From contig CAMYMP010000357.1 in assembly GCA_947259435.1 (NCBI GenBank), positions 1 through 6,237 of the forward strand: a stretch of 6,237 nt of DNA, read 5' to 3'. The notes under the pieces are model-generated. The model was not told the origin of the DNA and made no database searches. It saw nothing but the letters and a program-made list of their open reading frames with translations. Source of the stretch: an uncultured Woeseiaceae bacterium (GTDB taxonomy: Bacteria; Pseudomonadota; Gammaproteobacteria; Woeseiales; Woeseiaceae). Shown here one piece after another: positions 1 through 6,237 of the stretch. The stretch's first letter is position 1, and the number at the start of each line of letters is the position of its first letter. A program made the translations under genes and the position numbers.

Positions 1-3000
1 TCGGTCAGCGACTCCACTTCCCAGAGCGAACGATACGGTGCATCCACAGCAAAAGCGCCCATCGTCGACGGCCGCGCAGGTTCGCCGTAACGGTCGAATA
101 AGCGGATCGCAACAACCGGCGGCGTTTTGCCATCGGCGATCAGCCGCGAAGCTTCCCTGTCGAACACGGCCCTGACCGGGCCGCCGCCATAATGGACGCT
201 GGTTTCCAGTGTCTGGAGCGGCTTGCGGTCCGCGTTGCTGATGACCGCCGCAAGCTGGTTCGCGCCTGCCTCGAGATCGACGCCACGCCAGCGGCTTACC
301 GCAACGGTCTTGTCACGGTTGACTTCCGTGCCGACGAAATTCAGCGGGTCGACCGCGACGCCGTTCACCGACAATGCAATGACGGCATCCGGCGCATGCT
401 GGATGGCGATCTTCAGGCTCGGGATCGGTGGACTGAAATCAGTGGCCGGTGCCAGCCAGGCCGTGCCCGGACGCAGGGTCTCGACAAAACCGGGTTCGGC
501 GAATACCGCTGCGTCCGGTTGCGCTGTGTCGAAATCGTGCACATCGTCGGCGGCGCTGGCATAGGTACCGGTAGTCTGCGTCTCAACCCGACCAATGCCG
601 CCACTCGCGTCATCGAGTTCCGCGGCGCTGACCAGGACCCGGCTTTGCAACTGCAGATCGACACGGCGGTTCCTGGCGCGGCCGGCTTTGGTGCTGTTGT
701 CGGCGACCGGTTCGTCCGGGCCACGCCCGCTGACGCGCAGTTGCTTACCGGGAATATTGAGTTTGCCCGCGATGTAGCGCGCAACCGCAGTGGCACGCGC
801 TACGGATAACATGTAGTTGTCGGCGAACTTGGGATGTCCCGGTCTGATCGCGTGCGCGTCGGTATGCCCGGTGGCGGACAGGATAACGTCGCTGCCGCCG
901 TGCCAATCGGCGATCAGCGCGTTCAGTTCGAGCCGGTCCCTGTCCGTCAATTCCGCGCTGAGCGTGGCGAAATGCGGTGAGAAAGTGATGGCACGGGTTT
1001 CACTCAGCTCTGGCCGGTAGTCGAATTGTTTCTTCGCGGGCGGGGTGCGACCGTTCTCGCCGCTCGGCAGGCGAAAAGTAGCAACTGCATTGGCGAGCAG
1101 CTCACCGTCGGCGTCATCGTCCAGACGCGCATCCAACAGAATGCTTTCGTTCCAGGTTTCCGGCTTGTCGCCGAGCCGGAAACTGATGGTGTTGGCGCGC
1201 AGTTCCGGTTCGCCGCCGGGCGTGCCGCCAACAACGGATGAATTCGGCACGTAGGTCAGGCCTAGCGGCAACACGATGTTAACGACAAGGTTGTCTACGC
1301 GCACACCGCCTCCGCTGAGATTCATTTCGTAGCGAACCGTCTCGGCGCCCACCGGTTCGCCATCGAGTTCGAGCACAACATTACCCGTCGGCAATGGGCG
1401 CTTCTGCAAGTGAAAATCGGTCCGCCACAAGCCGCCGGCGCGCAAATCTACAAACTGTGAGTAGTTTCGACCGGCAGAGCGGGAGTTGCTCTGGCAGTCG
1501 ATCAGTTCGAGGTGCTCGGGCACGGTATCCGCGTCGAGCTGCACGACATGCGTGCCGGGATCGAGCCCCTCGAAATGGAAACGCCCGCCCTCGTCAGTGA
1601 TCGCGTAGCGACCATCATCCATGTAGATTCGCAGTCCGGCGACGCCTTCGAGATCGTTGCTGACGTCATCATCGCAACTGTCGAGGATGGTGCGGCCGAC
1701 AATTATCGCCTTGCTGGTAAACAATTCCTCGACGAGTTGCAGTGTCGCGCTCGCCTCATTGGACTGAACGCCGATCGTGCTGTTGGCGAATGCGATGTTG
1801 GTCGCGGTCTTGCCGGAGGCGCCGACCGTGACTTCGGTGACGTAGCGAATACTCGCGCTGTCGCCGGAATCGAGATCGCCAATGTCGAAGCTGACCGCAC
1901 GACCGTCCACGCCCACGATGGGTTCGGGTGCAGCGGTATCGTCGACGTAGGTCGAGCCAGGCACGAGGCGGAAGCCGACCGGTAGCAGGTCGGTAATGGT
2001 TATCTGGGGTTGCACGACGGCGCCGGTATTCTCAACGCGCAACGTGTACTGCACGAAGTCACCGGGGCTGGCCGCGGTGCTGCCCACCGTTTTCTGCAGG
2101 AAGAGCAGCGGGGCTTCGGGGTCCAGCGGCAGGTCAAGGTTGATCGCAAGCGTGTCGTCAACGGCGAACGCTGCCCCGAAGGATCCGCTGTCGAGTGCGA
2201 AGGGTGCGCCGGGCAGGCTCTGCAGCACGCCCATGCCGAGTTGCGACAAGCCGGCGTAACCGGGCGGTGGATCGACTTCGATCCGGTAATTGCCTGCGGG
2301 CACTACCGGGAATCGATATCCGCCGGCTGGAAAGTTATATGTTTGCCCGCTGGTATCGCTGATGCTGCCGCCGCTCGGGATGCTGGCGGGGAAGTTTGAC
2401 GTGCCGTCAGCGCCATAAACGGTGGCGGGCGCGCCGCTCACCGCATCGACAAGTCTAATGGTTGCGCCGTCGACCGGGGTACCGGTGCCAGCGTCAAATA
2501 CGATGTTCATTGGATCGACCACTGCCTGGTCGTCGGCGGTGTCGACGGGGTCATTGGGATCCTGGTAGAAGCCGTTGACGTTACCGTCCCCGACCACCTG
2601 CAATATGCAGTCGTCGGGTGTTGCGGTGCCCGCCGCGGTCTGTACATAGCCCGCGAACAAGCCGCTGTCGACGGCTGTCTCCGTCAGTCGCAGCGTTTCC
2701 GCGTCGCCCGGCGGCGCGCTGCTGATGGTTACGTCGATGGTCTCTCGGACGCCGGAATCCAGATTCTGGTCCAGGTCGTTTACCGTGACGAAGACCGGTT
2801 CGCCGGCGTGATACATGGCGGTTGGCGTCAGCGTGTGTGGCTGGTTCGGATCGATGGTGACTGCGCCGAGCAATACCGGGTCAGGCAGAGGTAGAAACGC
2901 CCCGCCTCCCTGTGCGCATGCAGTCGGACCGACCGGAACACCACTGCCGCTCGCCGTGACGCGATGGAAGGTTAATGTTGCGACCGTGCGCGTGGCAACC

Positions 3001-3213
3001 GTGATGATCTCGACGGGGTTGGACGGTACGGTAACGGGATTTCCCGTCGGATCGATGTAGGATGTCGCGGCCTGGTTGACGATCATCGTTCCCGCGGCGC
3101 TTTGCCCTAAGGCGTTTCCGGCAGGCAGGAGTGGTCCCCGCGGCGCTTTGCCCTAAGGCGTTTCCGGTAGGCAGGAGCGCAAGGATCCACAGCAGCAAGC
3201 CCAGGTTTTTCAT
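1..3213 (-). CDS. Giant multidomain surface protein (SdrD_B-like, DUF11, internal OmpA-like domain); runs off the window and is frameshifted near its start
   Basis: Not a named gene. Start chosen at ATG 3213, giving signal peptide MKNLGLLLWILALLPTGNALG; no strong ribosome site is visible. The frame breaks in the duplication at 3091-3177. Ignoring one copy, it stays open to base 1, at least 1055 residues. Approximate corrected positions: 22-70 N-terminal strand motif; 70-200 beta domain with a 'DLDQNLD' segment; 205-300 carboxypeptidase-regulatory-like module ending 'AGNYRIEVDPPPGYA'; 355-478 DUF11 ('VENTG', 'ITDLLPVGF'); 483-590 SdrD_B-like module ('ITDEGGRFHFEGLDPGTHV'); 592-720 second DUF11-like module; 727-840 OmpA-like domain with GHTD at 767, LS-x-x-RA and NRR at 833; 845-1055 a further region with 'LIADGKTPPVVAI'. 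The OmpA-like part should bind peptidoglycan in the periplasm. As written, translation from 3213 leaves the frame after about residue 27 and stops at 2881; an internal ATG at 3086 would lack a signal peptide. A beta-barrel may follow beyond the window. Confidence 0.87.
3091..3177. repeat. Imperfect 41-base direct repeat, period 46, frameshifting the giant gene
   Basis: Copies at 3091-3131 and 3137-3177 match at 40 of 41 bases (C at 3122 against T at 3168), separated by five bases (3132-3136) unlike those after the second copy. The extra 46 bases are not a multiple of three. On the minus strand the signal-peptide reading frame continues correctly only through the copy at 3137-3177. The mature protein is in frame only through the copy at 3091-3131, where the same residues (GNALGQSAAGT) are encoded again. 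In the mature frame a TAG sits inside the 3137-3177 copy. Confidence 0.95.
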
Positions 3214-3318
3214 TGAAAACCCACGATCCATAGACGCGGGAAAGCCGCAGCGGGTTGCTCTACCCGCCGCGGCCGAATCGCGCTCTGTGGCAGTGTCCGG
3301 CTCGCTTTCGCGTTGCCG

Positions 3319-3347
3319 GCACGGCCACCACGTTGCTGTGGCCGTGC
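3319..3347. other. Perfect 10-base-pair hairpin in the leader of the giant gene
   Basis: GCACGGCCAC (3319-3328) pairs with GTGGCCGTGC (3338-3347) around a 9-base loop. No T run follows on either strand, so it is not a canonical intrinsic terminator. A second small inverted repeat (ATCTGA 3349-3354 with TCAGAT 3361-3366) and a third (GCGGGT 3250-3255 with ACCCGC 3262-3267) flank it. The 180-base gap between the genes is therefore strongly structured as RNA, which could separate expression of the small genes from the giant one. No gene or clear promoter is visible in the gap. Confidence 0.5.
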
Positions 3348-3406
3348 TATCTGAGTTCATTCAGATCACATAGATCTTGTCAGTTAGCACGCGCTAGTTG
3401 ATCGAC

Positions 3407-3500
3407 ACCTGGAACCGGATGATGACCGTGTCATTCGGCGCCGTTGTGCCTAACCTGGAACCGGATGATGACCGTGTCATTCGGCGCCGTTGTGCCTAAC
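3407..3500. repeat. Perfect 46-base tandem duplication at the 3' end of the third gene
   Basis: Bases 3407-3452 are repeated exactly at 3453-3498, with two further matching bases (3499-3500). On the minus strand the gene reads through the 3453-3500 copy as ...TTAPNDTVIIRFQV, then enters the second copy in another frame and stops at 3431-3433. Removing one copy gives a stop at 3394-3396 after ...RFQVSIN. That end has the same alternating-strand character as the C-termini of the two neighbours (EFTVTID and QFAAVVK). Confidence 0.96.
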
Positions 3501-4588
3501 GTCAAGCCCGTCGGGTAGCCGCCACCAACCGGAATCGAGACCGTCAGGCTGTCACCAGCTACATCGCGGAAGCAACCGTCAGCGTTGGTATCCACGCCGC
3601 CGATTTCGGCGATGCAGAACACGGCCGGGCTTGCGCCCACGACGATTTCAACGTCCGATGCGCCGGCGTTGTAAGTACCCGTCTCGAAGCTCAGGTCGCT
3701 TTGCAGGTCGTCGGTGATCACAAGCTCGGTAGCATCCGTTGCGCCGGTATTGGTGATCATGATTTCATACTCGACGAAGGCGCCGGGAATGGCCAGCGCA
3801 GCCGGTGCGGTTTGCCCCAGCGGATCGCTGACAACTTCGGACGACTTCACGGCACTGAGCGTGGCAGAAGCCACGAGGTAGCTGTCCTGGTCCGAACCCG
3901 TGTTGTTGGAAAACACGATCTGCACCGTGGACGTATCATCGTCAACACCGGATTCTGTCTCGATAGCACCCAGCCCGGCGCCGCCGGCTTTGTGCGCGGT
4001 AGCGGCCAGTTCGATGTTCGCGGCAGAAGCATCCACAGCAGTAACCGGAATAACCGCCAGGATAAACACGGACACCACGTTATCCAGCAAAGGATCCGGG
4101 TTGGTGTCGTCAGGGCTGAGTTCGTCGATAAACGTCGCAACCGTATCCGTGCCGGCATCATAAATGTCATTACCGTTCGCATCGATAACGATCGTCAGGC
4201 TATCTGCATCGATGGTGTCGGTATTGCCAAATACGGTGCCGCCCACCAGGTCGACAATCGACAGATTGAAGTCCTGTGTTTCGTTGCCCGTGTTGGTCAC
4301 GGTGAAACGGGCGATAGCACCGATTTCACCGGGGCTAACGTCGGTATCGACACCATCCGCTTCCGCGACGGTCAGGTCCACGACCTGGTCAACGACGAAC
4401 GTCGAAACCGGGCTGTTTTCAGCGGTCTGATCGATTCCGCCAACCTTGTAGTTAACCGTCGCAGAGTTATTGATCAGGGTGCCGGCGTCGGTGCCGACCG
4501 CAACTGCGGACGTGGAATATATGAGGCCGTAAAAAGCCACTGATCCCAAGGCAAGAAGCCTTTTCAATTTCAGATTAAAAGCACACAT
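3431..4588 (-). CDS. Secreted DUF11-type beta-rich protein, paralogue of the first gene in the block
   Basis: A 385-residue exported protein of unknown specific function. Start chosen at ATG 4588, because an AAGGA site lies 10 bases upstream and it gives a good signal peptide (MCAFNLKLKRLLALGSVAFY..., cleavage likely after SAVA, residue 30). An ATG at 4621 would add 11 polar residues. Residues 35-70 hold the AGT-x-I-x-N-x-A-x-x-x-Y motif shared with two neighbours. Residues 90-225 form a first beta domain ('FTVTNTGNETQDF') containing an acidic calcium-loop-like stretch, DANGNDIYDAGTD, at 136-148. Residues 240-380 form a DUF11-like domain ('YEIMITNTGATDATELVITD'). Cys325 and Cys339 could form a disulphide. 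The mature chain is very acidic. The last residues (VRHNGAE) come from reading into a second copy of a 46-base duplication; without it the end would be ...FQVSIN with a stop at 3394-3396. Probably a surface or periplasmic structural subunit (inference). Confidence 0.87.
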   Translation of the reverse strand: MCAFNLKLKRLLALGSVAFYGLIYSTSAVAVGTDAGTLINNSATVNYKVGGIDQTAENSPVSTFVVDQVVDLTVAEADGVDTDVSPGEIGAIARFTVTNTGNETQDFNLSIVDLVGGTVFGNTDTIDADSLTIVIDANGNDIYDAGTDTVATFIDELSPDDTNPDPLLDNVVSVFILAVIPVTAVDASAANIELAATAHKAGGAGLGAIETESGVDDDTSTVQIVFSNNTGSDQDSYLVASATLSAVKSSEVVSDPLGQTAPAALAIPGAFVEYEIMITNTGATDATELVITDDLQSDLSFETGTYNAGASDVEIVVGASPAVFCIAEIGGVDTNADGCFRDVAGDSLTVSIPVGGGYPTGLTLGTTAPNDTVIIRFQVRHNGAE

Positions 4589-4598
4589 AGAGCGAGAT

Positions 4599-4606
4599 TC
4601 CTTTTT
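4599..4606 (-). promoter_or_regulatory. Ribosome binding site AAAAAGGA that fixes the start at 4588
   Basis: AAGGA ends ten bases before ATG 4588. The spacing is a little long but usable, and the site lies inside the reading frame that would begin at 4621, which argues against that longer start. Confidence 0.55.
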
Positions 4607-4626
4607 CCAATAAAACAACACAAATT

Positions 4627-4646
4627 CGCTGGTCCGGAGACCAGCG
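4627..4646. terminator. Perfect 8-base-pair GC-rich hairpin between the second and third genes; possible terminator or attenuator
   Basis: The arms CGCTGGTC (4627-4634) and GACCAGCG (4639-4646) pair perfectly around the loop CGGA. On the minus strand, in the direction of the genes, the stem is followed by a T-rich stretch (about 4626-4609) and lies roughly 38 bases before the start at 4588. That suggests partial termination or RNA-end protection. A cleaner T run (4651-4655) lies on the plus-strand side, four bases from the stem, so it may also stop antisense transcription. Whether it terminates is inference. Confidence 0.5.
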
Positions 4647-4710
4647 AGCCTTTTTCCCGCCTGTGAGCAACGCTCCTGTCAAAGCGAACGCGATAATTAT
4701 TATTGAATTT

Positions 4711-5211
4711 CTATTTGACTACGGCCGCAAACTGCACCGTACCGCTGGCGCCGGCCGCGATATCACTGTCGACGACCCAGCGCACGTGGCTATAGTCTTT
4801 GGCAGTTGCCGGTCTCTGTGTGCCAAGTGCGTCAGAGACCAGAAGATTCTGTGGAGCACCGAAACTTGCTCCGCCATCTACGGAAAACGTGATGGACGTG
4901 TTATCACCGTTAGCCGAATCATCGACATAGACCATGTGATCGGGAACCGGGTTGGTGATCGTGACGTTTTCGACGGGTTCATCGCCGATGTTTGTGTAGG
5001 TGACGGTAAACAGGACCTCGGCGCCAGGCAGCACGCGCGCCGCTTCGACCAGCCGCGTCTGCACGACGCCGTTGTCATCGGTGACGCTCTCCCATTGCTC
5101 GGCTTTGTGCTCCAGGCGTATTGTGCTTTCCTGTGCCGCTGCGATGCCGCCCACTATCAGTAAACCGGCAAGCAACAGGCCTTTTGTAGTCGTCATAGCC
5201 AGGTTGTTCAT
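4711..5211 (-). CDS. Small secreted single-DUF11-domain protein
   Basis: A 166-residue exported protein with one DUF11 (conserved repeat) domain. Start chosen at ATG 5211 because AGAGGA lies 6 bases upstream and the signal peptide fits (MNNLAMTTTKGLLLAGLLIVGGIAAA, cleavage near residue 26). Other ATGs upstream lack this spacing. Residues 30-62 form a polar lead-in ending 'ARVLPG'; residues 60-166 carry the DUF11 hallmarks: 'GAEVLFTVTYTNIGDEPVENV', 'ITNPVPDHMVYV', 'ITFSVDGGASFG' and 'HVRWVV', ending in strand 'GTVQFAAVVK'. It resembles a recurrent family of short proteobacterial DUF11 proteins (from memory, not searched). Unlike its neighbours it lacks the N-terminal AGT motif and has no cysteine. 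It starts 43 bases after the preceding stop, so it is very likely cotranscribed. The exact role is unknown; the fold is an Ig-like beta sandwich expected outside the inner membrane. Confidence 0.9.
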   Translation of the reverse strand: MNNLAMTTTKGLLLAGLLIVGGIAAAQESTIRLEHKAEQWESVTDDNGVVQTRLVEAARVLPGAEVLFTVTYTNIGDEPVENVTITNPVPDHMVYVDDSANGDNTSITFSVDGGASFGAPQNLLVSDALGTQRPATAKDYSHVRWVVDSDIAAGASGTVQFAAVVK

Positions 5212-5217
5212 CTGCAT

Positions 5218-5223
5218 TCCTCT
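5218..5223 (-). promoter_or_regulatory. Ribosome binding site AGAGGA that fixes the start at 5211
   Basis: AGAGGA lies six bases before ATG 5211 on the minus strand. It is too close to the in-frame ATG at 5217 and downstream of the one near 5229, so it selects MNNLAM as the N-terminus. Confidence 0.7.
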
Positions 5224-5254
5224 TTTCATCACGTCGGTCGCTGGTATCCGATCG

Positions 5255-6237
5255 TTAGTCAATGGTGACGGTAAATTCGATTGTCTGTGCGCCACTGGCT
5301 TCGATCAAATCACCGAGGTTTACCGCAACCTCTGGCGTTGGTGTTGTCGTGTACGCACCGACATCGGTATCGGCGGCATCGGTCAACGCTCCGCCGTTCA
5401 GCGTAATGCTGTTCGATAGATAGGTGGTATTCGCAGGAATCGGATCGGCGAACACGGTATTTGTTGCCGTTTGCGTTCCGGTTGGCGTTACCACGATGCG
5501 GTAAGTAATCTCAGCCCCGGGTACCGGGTCGGTACCACCAAATGGGTCAAGCACGGTGGCGCTCTTGATAACAGAAAGCTGGATGTCACTGATCAAGTAT
5601 TGGCCGCTGCCCGCATCGTCCGCGCCGCTCGTGCCGACGACCGCATCGACGCCGCCATCGCCGTCGCCCGGGAATCGGTCCCCGGGATTGCCGGTGCCGG
5701 TACGCGCCGCCGCGCTCAGTTCACTCAAGCCAGTTAAGCCGTCGGCGAGTGCGGCCGGAATGTCGTTGACCAGCAATACATCAACAGAGGCATCCGGCGC
5801 CAGCAGCGGGTCGTTGCTACCCGGAGCGTAAGCGACGTCGCCCGGTGAATAATCGCCGCTGCCGTCGGTGTCGAAATAAATAGCTGCCGGTGTTGATGCG
5901 ACAGGATCAAAATCATCGCCGCTTAAGGCGTTATCGATCGCGAGTAAGAAGTCCTCAGTACCGTTACCGGTATTAGTCACGACAAACAGCAGCTCTTGAG
6001 TGCTTGCGCCAGAGACAACCGAAACCGGGCCGCTCAATAGCGTGACATCGACATCCAGCACCTCGGCCACGGTCAATGTGACGGTGTTCGACGTTATTGT
6101 TTGTGGCGTACCGGCGACCTCGTAACTGATCACAGCGGTATTATCGATATCTGTTCCGGCGATGGTTCCGGCGGCGGTGCTCTGCTCTGCAAATCCGAGG
6201 CCGATGATGCCGATAACTAGCAATTTTTGGTTATTCG
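5255..6237 (-). CDS. Secreted DUF11-type beta-rich protein, 5' end outside the window
   Basis: The frame is open to the window edge, and no ATG is seen before the hydrophobic stretch (NNQKLLVIGIIGLGFAEQSTAAG). The true start is therefore probably just upstream, with TTG at 6223 a poor alternative. Numbered from that TTG there are 322 residues: signal peptide to about residue 18; AGT-x-I-x-N-x-A-x-x-x-Y motif at 22-34; 'SNTV' at 45; first beta domain about 50-205 ('FVVTNTGNGTEDFLLAI') with a calcium-loop-like DTDGSGDYSPGD at 118-129; DUF11-like domain 205-322 ('ITYRIVVTPTGTQTATNTV', 'DPIPANTTYLSNS', ending 'QTIEFTVTID'). It aligns by eye along its length with the protein at 3431-4588, so the two are paralogues. 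It is very acidic and cysteine-free. It is the first gene of the visible block; a surface or periplasmic structural role is inferred only. Confidence 0.87.
   Translation of the reverse strand, partial: NNQKLLVIGIIGLGFAEQSTAAGTIAGTDIDNTAVISYEVAGTPQTITSNTVTLTVAEVLDVDVTLLSGPVSVVSGASTQELLFVVTNTGNGTEDFLLAIDNALSGDDFDPVASTPAAIYFDTDGSGDYSPGDVAYAPGSNDPLLAPDASVDVLLVNDIPAALADGLTGLSELSAAARTGTGNPGDRFPGDGDGGVDAVVGTSGADDAGSGQYLISDIQLSVIKSATVLDPFGGTDPVPGAEITYRIVVTPTGTQTATNTVFADPIPANTTYLSNSITLNGGALTDAADTDVGAYTTTPTPEVAVNLGDLIEASGAQTIEFTVTID

Noticed and set aside
192..809. Plus-strand open frame of 205 codons
   Set aside because: It lies opposite the OmpA-like part of the giant gene, where the minus strand encodes GHTD, LSVARA and NRR in one continuous frame.
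2881..3360. Minus-strand frame of 159 codons starting at 3360 as a separate small gene
   Set aside because: Only residues from the internal ATG at 3213 to the duplication look like protein (a signal peptide). The rest is the giant gene read out of frame.
3370..3393. CTGACA-like -35 element upstream of the giant gene
   Set aside because: The best -10 candidate at 16-17 bases matches only about half the consensus, too weak to report.
3091..3500. CRISPR array or insertion-sequence ends
   Set aside because: Each repeat occurs only twice, in tandem and inside coding sequence, the two repeats are unrelated to each other, and there is no transposase, terminal inverted repeat or spacer pattern.
3701..4543. 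Plus-strand open frame of 280 codons
   Set aside because: It is antisense to the third gene, whose minus-strand product has a signal peptide and DUF11 pattern. The plus-strand translation has no recognisable domain and is rich in Arg and Val, as expected for a shadow in GC-rich DNA.
4660..4682. Perfect TTGACA on the minus strand (4682-4677) as a promoter for the third gene
   Set aside because: The sequence at the right distance is CGGGAA, with no resemblance to a -10 box, and nearby spacings are no better.
4663..5163. Plus-strand open frame of 166 codons
   Set aside because: Antisense to the small DUF11 gene; no convincing product or ribosome site.

Overview
The window is a single-strand block of secreted-protein genes, all on the minus strand, transcribed from high to low coordinates. 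GC content is fairly high. The proteins have Gram-negative-type signal peptides, and one carries an OmpA-like peptidoglycan-binding domain. This points to a Gram-negative proteobacterium, plausibly an environmental or marine gammaproteobacterium; the mature proteins are strongly acidic and lysine-poor. The lineage guess is weak, because no ribosomal or housekeeping marker is present.

Layout in transcription order: (1) 6237-5255, a DUF11-type secreted protein of at least 322 residues whose first residues lie beyond the window; (2) 5211-4711, a small 166-residue secreted single-DUF11 protein; (3) 4588-3431, a 385-residue DUF11-type secreted protein that is a clear paralogue of the first; (4) 3213-1, a very large multidomain surface protein that runs off the window. 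In order, protein 4 carries a signal peptide, an N-terminal strand motif, SdrD_B/carboxypeptidase-regulatory-like modules, DUF11 modules, an internal OmpA-like domain and a further region. Gaps are 43, about 122 and about 180-217 bases. No convincing promoter is visible inside, so one operon is likely. Hairpins in the gaps before genes 3 and 4 could tune relative expression.

Proteins 1, 3 and 4 share the same motif just after the signal peptide (AGT-x-I-x-N-x-A-x-x-x-Y, then SN or SP-x-V). The set looks like the parts of a cell-surface or periplasm-anchored assembly: three smaller beta-rich exported subunits and one giant protein that can hold peptidoglycan. That joint role is inference.

The main anomaly is a pair of tandem duplications, both with a 46-base period, at 3091-3177 and 3407-3500. 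One shifts the frame of the giant gene just after its signal peptide; the other replaces the last residues of gene 3. Together they bracket one short segment (about 3137-3452), as expected if a small contig had been placed between its neighbours without trimming end overlaps. An assembly artefact is the leading explanation; a real phase-variable switch is the alternative. With both duplications collapsed, all four genes read cleanly.
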